This document shows, piece after piece, positions 1-11,100 of a DNA stretch of 64,000 nt (position 1 is its first letter; every line of letters starts with the position of its first letter). The translations under genes were made by a program, and so were the position numbers. The DNA comes from Sorex araneus (Eukaryota; Chordata; Mammalia; Eulipotyphla; Soricidae): contig NC_073311.1 of NCBI RefSeq assembly GCF_027595985.1, positions 47,175,438 through 47,239,437 on the forward strand, written 5' to 3'. The notes beneath the pieces were generated by a model. It saw only the letters and a list, made by a program, of their open reading frames with translations. It made no database searches and had not been told where the DNA came from.

Positions 1-212
1 CTCTCTCTCCCTCCCTCTCTCCTTCCTCCCTCTCTTTTATCTCTCTCTTCCTCTCTCCCTCCCTCTCTCCCTCCCTTTCTCCTCTCTCCTCTCTTCCCTC
101 CCTCTCTCTTCCCTCTCTCTCCCTCTCTCCCTCCCTCTCTCTCTCCCTTCCTTTCTCCTCCCTCCTTCTCTCTTCCCTCCCTCTCTCTTTCCCTCTCTCT
201 CTCCTCCCCACC
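1..212. repeat. Polypyrimidine tract (CCCTCTCT)n
   Basis: Almost pure C/T for about 210 bases, running off the left edge, with CTCTCTCC and CCTTTC variants. It makes a glutamate/arginine-rich open frame on the other strand that is not a gene. Confidence 0.9.
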
Positions 213-1655
213 TGACATGTCCCACCCCATCTGACTTAGAACATAGAAATACACAATCCCTGGGACCCTAGCAGAAGCAAATGGCCAAGAGGATCAACCT
301 TTCCCTCTCAGCATTACCCAAGGGACAGAGTTCAAGTCTCTGGTTTCATGTGGGGTACAGGGGGATGTAGCCCCATAAACTGGAGAATAGACTTGCTCAT
401 TCGTAAGGACCGCAATGGATGGTCAGTGGATACCTCATCCTTCTCAAACAGATCATCAGCTTCCAGAATCCACCAATAACGGCCTGGGAGACTGTCATCC
501 ATAGAGTTGGGAAGGGACAGGCTGTGAGGAGGCTGTGGAAGAATGAGAAAATAAAAGAGGCTCATGTCTAGTGTCCACCTGCATCTCACTCGCGTCTCAC
601 TCAGAACCACCAACATGAGCCAAGTATCAGATTCCCCCCCCCCAATCTGCCAGACATTCCTGTCATTTCATCTTTATTGAATTACTATGCCGCGGAGCCT
701 TCGAAACATAAATCACGGAGAAGCAGGAAATGCGTTTATTTCATTAACCAACCCGTCTTCATTTGGAGCCTGCTGAGGTCTCCCTTGGGAGGAGTTTTGC
801 TCCCTCGCCCTGCAAATACAGTCATGGGTTTTTGTGTGCTGGCAGCAGCCACCGTGTGGCAGGATGGCCCTTGAACGAGGACAGCTGAGCCTCGGAAGTC
901 TTTCCTCTCCTGGTCAAAAAAATAAATAAATAAAACGTTTTGGTTTTTTTTCAACAGAATATTCTGCCTCCTCTCCCATGGTCCCTTACTCTGCTAACCA
1001 TACTTGCTTCGCTCTCCCATTCCAGCCAGCCAGCCACAAAGAGGAAGCCGCTTGTTCCCAAGGTTGGTGACAAACATCTGGGTGACATCCAAGGACTGAC
1101 CTTTGGCACAAAGCATGCAAAAAGCTTCAGGAATGGTTCAATGCACAGTTTAGGCTGCCCCAGTGAGCGTCTCTGATGCTTAAGCAACGGAGAAGCATTG
1201 GGGTAGAGAGGGGTAGAGGTAAAAGGCTTACGTTCAGATCCAGGTCGTATACTTAACAGCGGGATGGCTGAGGTCTATGGTCTTCCTTTAGTAAGGGGAA
1301 GTTCCCTGGACAGGATCAATCTTTCACTGGCTCATACGCTCCTCTTCAGGACTGCATCCCTCCCCCTCGGCCAATCTGGCTGTCCAGGATTTCACCCCTC
1401 CCTCCCTCCTTCTGTTTGGAACCACCCTCTTGAGATTCCTGACCAGCATTTGCTCCCAGGTGGATGCAAATATCGGGGTTACCATATACAAAGAAGCCTG
1501 ATTCTATGCGACTTCTTGTCTAGTGCCTGAAAACAAGGACTCAATGTAGCGGTTTTCAGTCATTGGTCCATGGGCTAGAACAAATCTGCAAGCATAAAAA
1601 TGGTTGAGCAATAACATTTTTTTCTATACTCCAGTCTGTTTTAACGGTGAAACAG
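213..1655. other. Intergenic, no gene seen
   Basis: Unique-looking DNA downstream of NUAK1. Short open frames on both strands lack family resemblance or gene structure. I see no recognisable recent repeat here. Confidence 0.5.
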
Positions 1656-1659
1656 GGGT

Positions 1660-3701
1660 ATCCCATAGAAGTTTCTGCTTCATCAATAGAAGCAAAAGTT
1701 GAAATTAATTATTACAGAAGAATGAACCGTGGAACTGGAGCCCATTGTGAGAGTTTAAAGAAACAGTGGAACGGACATCCAATAAAATACACGAGGATGT
1801 AAAAGAAATGGTGGAATGGATAGCCAATAAAATAAGGAGGAACTGAGAACAGAAATAACAAAATTACCAAAAAAATGGCATTAATTGAAAACTTGGGACA
1901 TGAAATGAAAATCTCAATGGGTGCCCTTAACAGTACAGTAATAACAGCTGAAGATAGAATCAGTGAGCTCAGGGATGAGGTGCAGAAGACCTCCAGGGAA
2001 CAGCAAAAGATGGAGAAAATCCTCAAAATAATTCAAGACCAGACCAGAAAACCATGGGATGCATTCAAGAGGAACAATATGGGAATCACTGGAGTCCCAG
2101 AAGGACAGGGAAGAAACCCCCCAATGAGATAGTAATAGTTAGAGACATCATTGCTGAAAAGTTCCCAGAGCTGGAGAATGCAGGCATCCAGATCCAAGAA
2201 ACCCAAAGGGTACCAGCTAAAACTAATCAGAATGACAAACACCATAGCTAGAGAGACAATACTGAAAGCAGCAAGATCAAAGAAAGAAATTACATACAAA
2301 GGAGCATCTCTTAGATTTACAGCAGACCTATCATATGAAACCTTCCAGGCCTGAGAACAATAGTGGGATATGGTTTTTTAAAAAATGTAATGGAGGCGTC
2401 ACCAAGAATACTCTACCTGGCGAGACTCTCATTCAGATATGAAAGAATGACACACAAATCCTTGGATAAACAACAGCTCAGGAACTTCATAGGCTCAAAA
2501 ACCAGTCTTTAAAAAAAAAACTCAAAAGGGTACCAGAAGGCAAGACAAACCACACTAACACAACAGTCCTCTAAAGAAAGATAGCACAAAACCCCATGAA
2601 AATAATGTCTCTCAATGTCAATGGTCTAAAAGCACCAATTAAAAGGCACAGGGTAGCAAAATGGTTTTAAAAATTGAATCCAATATTTCAACTGTTGGAG
2701 CAAACACAGACTCATAGTGAAAGGCTGGAAAACAATTCTTCCAGCAAACAACTCTCTCAAAAAATTTCAGGGTGGCCATATTAGTACCTTGCAACATAGA
2801 TTTTAGGCCCAAAAAAAGTTACAATAGACAGTGAAGGGCATTTCTTAATAATCAAGGGATATAAAAATCAGGAAGAAATTACACTCTTAAATGTATATGC
2901 ACCCGCAAAATACTTAAAACAACTGCTAATAGACTGCAAGAAGGAAGGACATTGGCAGCAGCACAATAGTAGTTGGAGACTTCAACACGACCTTGTCACC
3001 CCTTGACAGATCAATGAGACTAACACTCAGCAAGGAAATACTGGCTTTGAAGGATGAAATGGAGGCGAGAGGGCTAGTAGATATAGACAGGGCTTTTCAT
3101 CCTCCAAAAGTCAAATGTACATTCCTCTCCAGTGCACGTGGGAGATCCTCCAAGAGAGACTACATGCTGGGCCACAAAACATACCTCCGTCAAATTAAGA
3201 GGATAGAAATTGTACTGACTATCTTTTCAGACCATAAGGCACTGATAATAGAAGTGAATCAAACACAGAAATGAAGAATGAAATCAAACACCTAGATATT
3301 AAACAGCTCGCTACTGAACAACCAGTGGGTTAGAGAGGAAATGAAAGAGGAAATCAAAAGATTCCTGAAACAAGTGAGAGTGAGAACATGAGCTACCAGA
3401 ACTTGTGGAAGACAGCAAAGGCAGTATTATGAGAAATGTTTGTAGCTTTGCAAGCGTACCTCAGGAAGGAAGAAAGGGTCCACAAAAATATTTGACTTCA
3501 CAGCTTAAGGTCTTAGGAAATGACCAACAAAAGGAGCCCAAACCAGGCAGGAGAAAGGAAATAATAAAATTTAGAGCAGAAATTAATGAGTTGGAATCCC
3601 AAGAAACAATACAAATGATTAATAAAACCAAGAGCTGATTCTTTGAAAAAAAAAAATAAGATCAATAAACCACTAGCAAGACTCACCAAAAAAAGAAAGG
3701 A
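1660..3701 (+). mobile_element. Broken LINE-1: ORF1 and start of ORF2
   Basis: A sense-strand L1 piece. At 1875-2365 the frames read like an L1 ORF1 protein, with a coiled-coil run (MALIENLGHEM, EDRISELRDEVQK) and the GVPEGQGRN motif, broken by a frameshift. ORF2 starts at about 2596 with MKIMSLNVNGLKAPIKRHR, the start of the L1 endonuclease; endonuclease-like sequence continues to about 3270 with several stops. The region before the reverse transcriptase follows to about 3700, where a SINE is inserted. Nothing is intact, so this copy is dead. Confidence 0.85.
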
Positions 3702-3881
3702 GGGGCTGGATTGATAGCACAGTAGGTAGGGCATTTGCCTTGCACGCGGCCAACCCAGGTTCAATTCCCAGCATCTCATATGGTCCCCTGAGCACTGCCA
3801 GGAGTGATTCCTGAGTGCATGAGCCAGGAGTAACCCCTGTACATCACCAGGTGTGACCCAAAAAGCAAAAAAATAAAAATC
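3702..3881 (+). mobile_element. SOR-type SINE (type A) inside L1
   Basis: GGGGCTGGA start, A-box-like TAGCACAGTAGGTAGGG, B box GGTTCAATTCC, then CATATGGTCCCCTGAGCA and the GTGTGACCCAAAAAGC end with an A-rich tail. Flanking AAAAGAAAG-type repeats (about 3691 and 3885) look like a target-site duplication in the L1 ORF2 remnant. Confidence 0.9.
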
Positions 3882-3890
3882 CACAAAAGA

Positions 3891-3906
3891 AAGAGAGGAG
3901 AGAGAC

Positions 3907-3948
<42 letters not shown>

Positions 3949-4062
3949 TATCTGCCACCAAGGCAGGCAGGGGGCAGGAGCAGGAGGAAAAATGGGGACA
4001 TTGGTGGTAGGAAATGTAGACTGGTAGAAGGGATGGGTGTTGGAAAATAAATAAATAAAAAG
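3891..4062 (+). mobile_element. L1 3' end fragment with (GA)n
   Basis: A GA-rich array, then TATCTGCCACCAAGGCAGG, a G-rich stretch, GAAGGGATGGGTGTTGG and an AAATAAATAAATAAA tail. This is the shrew L1 3' UTR pattern repeated at 13.6, 14.2, 23.7, 27.0 and 57.5 kb. It may be the 3' end of the L1 at 1660 with the middle of ORF2 deleted. Confidence 0.7.
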
Positions 4063-4086
4063 AAAAGCAAAGGAAGAAACCAAGAC

Positions 4087-5638
4087 AAGGGCTGGGGAGG
4101 ACGGTACAGGCATCCTGGCTAGTACAAGATGCCTTACAGGCGGGCAAACCTGGTCACTCGAGAGCCAGGAATAGCCCTGAGTGTGGCCTCAACCCTCCCC
4201 CACCCCCCTAAATTAGGATAAGGCAGAAACAGGCAGAGAAGGTGGGGATGGGTACACAGCAATAAGGGTCGACTCCGATGAAAACAAATGTGCCACTAGT
4301 AACAGTGGCAGGATGGAAGAGCCGGAACAGAAGACATAGAGCAGGTCAAACTTTATCAAAGCAATGTGCAGCCACACTCGTGCCTTGGAGGTCCCTTGGC
4401 TCCAACTGTCCTTTGCTTTGGAATTCTCTTCTCCATCAAGCACATTCTCAGTGGTCCCAACTCTGACTCACGGTCAGCACGACCCTCCTTTCCTGAATCC
4501 CCAAAAGCACTGAGCATGAGTTTGAGTTGCTTCTGTCCAAGGAGAGGCCACTTTCTCCTGACCCCCCGTGTTCCTTCACTCCATCATCTCGGCTCCCAGT
4601 CCATGCCTAGCTGAGGAAGCAATCTGAGGCACACCCCTGGCCTGCGACCATCCGCACTCCGCAGGGGTTAAATCCACAACCCTGGCCTCTTTGGAGCTGA
4701 CCAGCAGGCCGGGTTCTGAGGGCTCCAGCTGTCTCTCTGCTGTGCACAAAGCCTTTTGTCTGGGCTCCAGTGCCTCGCGGCTAGAGTTTTTGGAATGCCT
4801 TCGGCACTGCTGAATCAGATGTTTTTCAGCTTCAGTGATTCACAAATTCCGATTTGCAGAACTTCCTCAGGATAGCGCTGCTTTTGAAGCCCCCCCTCCC
4901 AGCTGCCTCCAAAATGATCCCTATGGTGGGAGAGGTGACTGGGGAGTACAAACCTGATTTGGGGCTACTTCAGGATGGCAAGACCCGGCAAAGGCTCTCT
5001 GCTTTTTGGAGTGAGTGTCGTCGCCGCTGCTCTCCTGACCCCCGGCTGGTCCCTGCCCCACAGCCTGGCATCTGCTTTCCCATATGGCGCCAAGCAGCTG
5101 CTTTGAGCTCCGCAGCCGTCTGGAAGCAAGGTCCTCTGAGGCACTCAGCAGAGGAAAATGCTCCTGGAGCCTTACTGGGTCTGTGTATTTTTTTATAAAT
5201 TACACAGCTTCAGAAGGCACCCAACTACCGAAGGCCAACTGACCCCTCAACTGAGTCTGAGCTGGAGCTCAGGGCATTATTCAGGATGCAGCTCTACCTC
5301 CCCTTCCACTTCCGTGGTGCTAAGAACCCCAAATCTACTCTATTCATTCCATCTGTGCAGACTGAGTCTTCTAGAACCTACCATCAAGGAGGCACGGGAG
5401 AACAGACATTCTTTTCTCCGTATTTGGAAAGTGTGTTGACTGGGGTTCATGTCTTCCTTCCTGATGTACCTGTGTAGTTTCTATAGGAAAATGTCATTTA
5501 CATGAACAGGAAGGGGGTAGCAGGATGGGACTTACTATTATAAGGAGTCTGAATTGGAAAAGGATCATCCTAAGGGTACAGCCAAACCATTAAGACACTG
5601 GGTCCAGACACTGGTGGACCACCCGGCCACTTAATCCT
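4087..5638. other. Intergenic, decayed SINE then unique DNA
   Basis: 4087-4205 resembles a degenerate tRNA-headed SINE (GGGCTGGGGAGGA start, GAGCCAGGAATAGCCCTGAG body). From there to 5638 I see no repeat or gene that I can name. Confidence 0.4.
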
Positions 5639-5651
5639 GCTCCACATCTAA

Positions 5652-5899
5652 TAGCATTGTAAATAGCACTGTCGTTCCATTGTTCATCCATTTGCTCAAG
5701 CCGGCACCAGTAATATCTCATTGTGAGACTTGGTGTTACTGTTTTTAGCATATCAAATACGCTACGGTAGCTTGCCAGGCTCTGCTGTGCAGGCGGGATA
5801 TTCTTGGTAGCTTGCCAGGCTCTCCGAGAGGGACGGAGGAATTGAACCTGGGTCTACCACATGCAAGGCCACCGCCCTACCCATTGCGCTATCATTCCA
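5652..5899 (-). mobile_element. SOR-type SINE, type B body, with TSD
   Basis: On the minus strand it has the same tRNA-like head as type A (GATAGCGCAATGGGTAGGG, GGTTCAATTCC), then a different body (CTCTCGGAGAGCCTGGCAAG, GCCTGGCAAGCTACCGTAG, TCTCACAATGAGATATTAC). It ends without poly(A). The 13-base duplication GCTCCACATCTAA lies at 5639-5651 and 5900-5912. Confidence 0.9.
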
Positions 5900-6251
5900 G
5901 CTCCACATCTAACAGCTGATAAATAACCTGGGCAAGTTACTGCACCTATTTAATATTCCATGCCCTCCACAGAGCTTGGAGCACAAGGAGCAGAAAACAG
6001 ACGATACATGCGAAAGGTAGGTGCACTGTTGGCCACTCTGTCAACAGTTGATCAATATTCATGATTATGATCCTTAATGCTGGGACCTTCCTGTGAAATT
6101 CAGACATAAAATGAGACAGTAGAATCATTATGACTTAAACTGATTCCATTTTTAAGTACTTCAGACTTGAGGACTACAAAGGAAGTAGGGTGAAGGTCAG
6201 GTGCTCACTAATGAGATACAGGTAAAATAATGTTGACATCCAGGTCTTTTT

Positions 6252-6337
6252 TATTTGGCTTTGGGGGCCACACTTGATGGTGCTCAGGGATAACTCCTTA
6301 TTGCAAGGGCCCTATCTGCTCTATCACTCCAGGCTCT
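6252..6337 (-). mobile_element. Internally deleted old SINE with TSD
   Basis: Poly-T start (A tail on minus), GGGGGCCACACTTGATGGTGC body and CTATCACTCCAG head end, with the B-box middle missing. The duplication ACATCCAGGTCTTT lies at 6236-6249 and 6338-6351. Confidence 0.75.
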
Positions 6338-6355
6338 ACATCCAGGTCTTTAAAA

Positions 6356-6424
6356 GTCTCTCTCCCTCTCTCTCCTTCTCCCTCTCTCTCTCTCCCTCTC
6401 TCTCTCTCTTTCTCTCTCTCTCTT
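6356..6424. repeat. (TC)n microsatellite
   Basis: Imperfect TC repeat with CCC interruptions, next to the deleted SINE. Confidence 0.85.
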
Positions 6425-7378
6425 ATTCCATCTCTCTTTGTGCCTGTTTGCCTCTCTCATCTGCACAGCTAGAAACAAATGCCCCCAGGATGACAAAAAT
6501 CACAGAAAGAAGCTCATACTTCAGTGCTGCATTCAGACATAAAGAATAATAGACCTGCCAACCTGATGAGATCATGAAATAATTGTTTATTTTCTTGAGT
6601 CACTGACATTGCAGGCTTTGTTACTTTAACATAGCATAGCCTATCCAGACTAATTCATGAAAACGAGTCTGATGGATGGGAGAACCAGATGGCCAGGACA
6701 TGAAGGTTATTCACAGTCAGATAGAGATGGGCAAAGTAAATTTTTCATCAGTGGGAAAATCATGGTCACAATTTTTTTAATTGCTCTTAAAAAGTGATTG
6801 CGAATTTTTCACATGAGCACCTATTGGAACCAGGCAGATGTATGCGTGGGGAAGGGCTTGAAAACATAAACATGCATCCGCCTTTGCTGTTCCTCAGAGT
6901 CACCGCTTGCTCCACTTCTGGGCCCCAAACTTTGCATGACTCTGTGAACTAAAACATCCCCTCTCCATAAATTGAAATCCATTGGCAGTGGATTTCTAGG
7001 GTGGAAACATATTCTTATTCCAAATTTCACAGGATGGGATGTATCTCGTCTGGGGACCACCTTTCAAAGGAAGCGGCCATTTCTAATTATGGGGGGGGGC
7101 GAAAGTCATAAATAATCATAGTCAGTTCACTTTAGAATGTTGCCACACATGTTCAGCAAAACACCATGCACCCAGAACCATTATTGTCCTAGGTCAACAA
7201 ATCTGAAATTTTTAACCCCGCAAATCTCCTTTGAAAACCACCGGTCCTTTGCAAATGCTCTTTCATCTGTCTGGACTCCTCACTCTTTATACAGATCTTC
7301 AGACACAAACTCAAAAACTCAGTCTCACTGGCAAGGCTCTCTTTAACCAGACTCTATCATAGGACTCTCCCCTCCCTG

Positions 7379-7483
<105 letters not shown>

Positions 7484-7769
7484 CGGATCCATTTCCTTTA
7501 TAGCACTTACTACAATCTGGGCTTCGGGGAAGGGAGAATTATTTACTTGTTTCATATCCATTTCTCCCACAAGACCCAGTAACCATGAAACCTGCTCTAT
7601 CTGTAAAATTCCACATATGTGAGCTAATAAGGCCCTGCAGTGTTTAAACAAGTTTCAGCTGGATTTTCTGATATTATGGCTGATTTTATAGCTAAAATCT
7701 TCCTAACAAACATTATCTCCTCTCTATATAGTATTACATTGTGGTCTTCCCTGATATGATCTGTATAAA

Positions 7770-7882
7770 TTAAAAATCTTCTAAGGCCCCGTACTAGGCA
7801 CTTTATTTCATCTAATCTTCCCAATAATTTGGAAAGTCCAGGATTATTTAATACTGTTTTGTAGATGAAGAAATTGCATGCC
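7770..7882 (+). mobile_element. MIR remnant
   Basis: TACTAGGCACTTTATTTCAT, CTAATCTTCCCAATAA and TTTTGTAGATGAAGAAATTG match the MIR core and 3' half in order. Confidence 0.6.
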
Positions 7883-8739
7883 CTCCAAATGTAACTAACA
7901 CCGTTCACTATTTGTGGACTCTGCATGCCTGCGTGCCTTCCTCTGGAGCCAGCCAGCTCTCTGACTCTCCAATACTGAAGGAACTGCCATTCAAGTATAC
8001 TGCAAGGATGGGCACACAATCCAGCCTGGTCAATCAGAGCATCTCTCCACCTGGACTCTTCGATTGGTTCAAAAAGAGAAGACACATGACCTCCATTAAA
8101 CCAATCACAGTTCTTCCTCCACATTATAGCACTGAGACACTAAGGATCACCTACTTCCTCTCGGATCCTACACTAAAAGGACCTCATACACTCACTACCA
8201 CTGGAAGCGACCTTCTCATCTCACTGCTACCCCTGGAAACCACCTTCCTGCCATGCAGTGACAGCATGCCCAAGAATGAGGCTCAGAGAGAGGGTAAAAA
8301 GGACATCAGTGACCTCACTGGATCCTGCCGTATCTGAAATCCTCCACTCCGTTACATGACGCTCTCATTTATCCTGTGGCCACAGACACTGGCAGGTGGC
8401 TTCAGACACTTGGCAGTGAATAAAGGGCTCCTGAGCTCCACTGTTCCATTCTCTCCAGTTCCTCCTAAAAGGGATCTCCGACCTCCATCTGCTTCCACCT
8501 ATCAGTAGACAGCATGGCAAGGGGTCTGCCCCAGGACACTGACACATCCCACGGGGTGTGTGTCGCTTCTCTGCATCCTTGTGCCAGCTGCACCACCAGC
8601 TGCATCTCCACTTCTGAGAATTTCTAATAAATCCCCTGTGTGCTTCAGCTGGCGTGGGTGGGTTTTTGTGACTTCTACCCTTTCCGCCACTTGGTTAACG
8701 AAGAGAAAAACAACCAAATAAAGAAGCAAGATCCTGAGT
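7883..8739. other. Intergenic; possible ancient repeat, no gene
   Basis: 7990-8110 (CAGCCTGGTCAATCAGAGCA, GATTGGTTCAAAAAGAGAAG, ACCAATCACAG) has the CCAAT-rich look of an old mammalian interspersed repeat, but I cannot name the family. Overlapping 141- and 166-residue frames on opposite strands have no family resemblance. Confidence 0.3.
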
Positions 8740-8758
8740 CGGGTTCAGTTCATTTTCA

Positions 8759-8764
8759 TTTATT
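8759..8764 (-). terminator. NUAK1: Candidate distal poly(A) signal AATAAA
   Basis: Plus-strand TTTATT reads AATAAA on the NUAK1 strand. A GT/T-rich downstream element is seen at 8702-8721 (TTTGGTTGTTTTTCTCTT on the minus strand). This is the best-formed candidate for the transcript end. Confidence 0.45.
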
Positions 8765-9000
8765 TAACTTAAAATAAAAACAGAAACAAAAAAAATAACC
8801 AAAAACAACAGAACACAAATTAGAAATCAGTTTCCAATGAAAACACAAACATTTTGGGTGGCTATCCAGCCTTTTTTTTTTTTCCCTTCTTGTGAGCTTT
8901 TCAGCGCTCAAACCAATCAAATGAGTGAAAACCAATTTTGACTGGAGCCATAAAGCATGTTGCACCAATTAAATTACACCAATATATTATTATAATACCT

Positions 9001-9008
9001 TTGAAATG
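9001..9008 (-). promoter_or_regulatory. miR-203 8-mer seed match in 3' UTR
   Basis: The transcript reads CATTTCAA here, an 8-mer match to the miR-203 seed, in the AT-rich distal UTR. Human NUAK1 is reported as a miR-203 target; function here is inferred. Confidence 0.35.
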
Positions 9009-9061
9009 CCTTTCAGACCAATAAATTAAAAAAAGACAGATTCAAATAAAAAAGTCAACTT

Positions 9062-9067
9062 TTTATT
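9062..9067 (-). terminator. NUAK1: Candidate proximal poly(A) signal AATAAA
   Basis: A second minus-strand AATAAA in AT-rich sequence. It would shorten the 3' UTR by about 300 bases. The following 60 bases are A/T-rich but not clearly GT-rich, so it ranks below the distal signal. Confidence 0.25.
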
Positions 9068-9126
9068 ACCAAAAAAATAGAAATTAAATAAAAGTCACAA
9101 CATGGATTTTTTTAATGTGCAGTCAA

Positions 9127-9189
9127 GTTTCTCTCTCTCTCTCGCTCGCTCGCTCGCTCTCACTCTCTCTCTCTCACTTTTTTTTTTTC
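9127..9189. repeat. (CT)n / CTCG low-complexity in 3' UTR
   Basis: CT repeats interrupted by four CTCG units and followed by a T run. On the transcript it reads as a purine (GA)n tract. Confidence 0.8.
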
Positions 9190-9230
9190 CTCTAGGAATG
9201 ATACCGTGCCAGTAAATCCCTACAGAATAT

Positions 9231-9238
9231 TTCCAGTT
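9231..9238 (-). promoter_or_regulatory. miR-145 8-mer seed match (site 1)
   Basis: The transcript reads AACTGGAA, an 8-mer for miR-145-5p. A second copy of the same 8-mer lies 1.86 kb nearer the stop codon (11093-11100). Confidence 0.33.
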
Positions 9239-10314
9239 TGGCAACAAGCAGTCAGTCAATCATTCACATTTGTACTCAAGACAGCAGGCGTGGGCAACAC
9301 TCACCTGAATTTCACCCTGAAAAGTGCTCCCCTCACCTGAAGAAGCAGCACCTTAGAACAGGGCTGGGGATTCAGAGAGTCCAAAGCATTTTTCATTTCA
9401 CCTGGGCTCTTGAAGCACTTCCTGAAAACTGATCATGCTGTGAAATTTACCTGTAAAAAGAAGTATGATCCTACTCCTTTGGCGAATGTGTAAACTAAGA
9501 CACCAAACGGCCCACAGAGGCAGAGGTGAGCTGACAGGGCATCTCCTGTTTGGTCCACCAGCTCACACACACAAAGAAAAAAGTGTCTCTCGCTCTTGTG
9601 ATTCCCTGGAAATGAACTGAGCACGACTTCCTGGGCTGGGGGTTGGCCGGTAGGGATGAAAGGGCTGTGGCAGAAAGCAGCGACGTTGCTTTTCCCTCTC
9701 TCCCAAGTATTTCTCTGAGTGGACACAGTCAAAAGTCTTGAATAAGCGCGTGGGAGCAGAAGTTTTCAGACCTAGCAGGACCGGGAGACGCAGGCATCCA
9801 CCCTGCCAGTTCTCACAAAGAAACATGCCGTCCCCCCGAAGATGGCCCACCCTCCTGCCACCTGCTGTTTACAAGCAAACCAGGACTCACTCAGAATCTC
9901 CGCCTCTGAAGGGGGAACTTTCTTTGTCATAATCCGCCATCTGGGTTTATTGATGACAGACAGAATGTGCATGTGTTTGGGGGGAAAGGTGGGGGGAGGG
10001 TGGAGGAAGTAGAATTGATTGGACTCAATAGTGTCCTTTTTTAACTGACAGATTAGATGGACAGAAAATATTAAACAGATGCCATAATTTGGCAGAAGGA
10101 AAAGACACATCACCGGGAGGTAGGTGTTTTCCCTAAGTGTATTCACAGATACCAAGGAGGCCAACTGCCAGGCTGAGTGGTTGGCAGGGCGGCAAGATAG
10201 GTTATCCAGGAAGGGATGCATAAAATGAGAGAAGGAAGAGAAAGCTGAGAGGTAGCAGAACGTCCTCCTTGGACCCCTACGCCCCCAAACACAGTTTACT
10301 ATCTGTAGATATTT

Positions 10315-10322
10315 TTCCCTTT
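10315..10322 (-). promoter_or_regulatory. miR-204/211 8-mer seed match in 3' UTR
   Basis: Plus TTCCCTTT is AAAGGGAA on the transcript, a full 8-mer for the miR-204/211 seed. NUAK1 is a reported target of this family in human. Binding here is inferred from the seed alone. Confidence 0.4.
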
Positions 10323-11092
10323 GAACCTATATTGAAGTTGAGAAAGAAATGATATCAGATAGAAGAAAACTGGGAAAATTCCTGTAATACACTGTTCAGC
10401 AACCCTGAATGATTTCTCATCTCCCTGTGAACTACTGTCTGTTGGTTTCCCGCCCCCCCCAAAAAAAACCCTCAAAACTAAGTCCTTATATTTCTAGCTT
10501 CACCATCCTGAAACAAGGGTTTGTCTATAAACCCAGGGAGCAGAAACTAGTCATGCCAAATTCCCATATTAATCCAAATTCAGTTTCTAAAGATGTCCCA
10601 TGGAGAGAGTGATGTCTTGTCTCCTGTAACAAGGGTGCTTAGAAGATAGAGACTCAGTTTTGTTCATTTTGAAGGTAAGAGTCTTCCCAAACTTCTTGGT
10701 CACCTCCTGAACTTCTAAGGAAAAAAAAAATGCTCTCTCTCTTTCTCGTGTTTCCTCCCAACCCGTTCTGTTCTTTCAACACCAGCCATTGTATGCATGA
10801 AACTTCCTTTGCCCCCAAAATTCTAGACACTCAAAAGACATCAAATCCCTTTGTCTGGGGAAAAGGCACCTTCTGCCTGACTTTCCTTTCCTCGTTCAAA
10901 TCTTCCACCTACCTACTAACTCCCTAGAAGCAAACTCACCTACCTGGGAGGATTCTACCCTTGAAAGACAGGGAAACCTTCTGGTATAGTCAACAGGGCA
11001 AACGGTTGAGCCGGTTACTCCTTCAGAGTCTAGGGACCGATGACCGCATCCACTTCAAGGCATTAATGCAGGCGATAAGCCAAGAGGCAGCA

Positions 11093-11100
11093 TTCCAGTT
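11093..11100 (-). promoter_or_regulatory. miR-145 8-mer seed match (site 2)
   Basis: AACTGGAA on the transcript strand, the same 8-mer as at 9231-9238. Two copies in one 3.2-kb UTR is more than expected by chance (about 0.05 per 8-mer). Confidence 0.33.

Noticed and set aside
2596-3290. Active L1 endonuclease gene
   Set aside because: Several stops and frameshifts, and no reverse-transcriptase domain follows.
3513-4088. 191-residue leucine/serine-rich membrane-like protein on minus
   Set aside because: Translation of a SINE, a (CT)n array and an L1 3' end; hydrophobicity comes from T-rich repeats.
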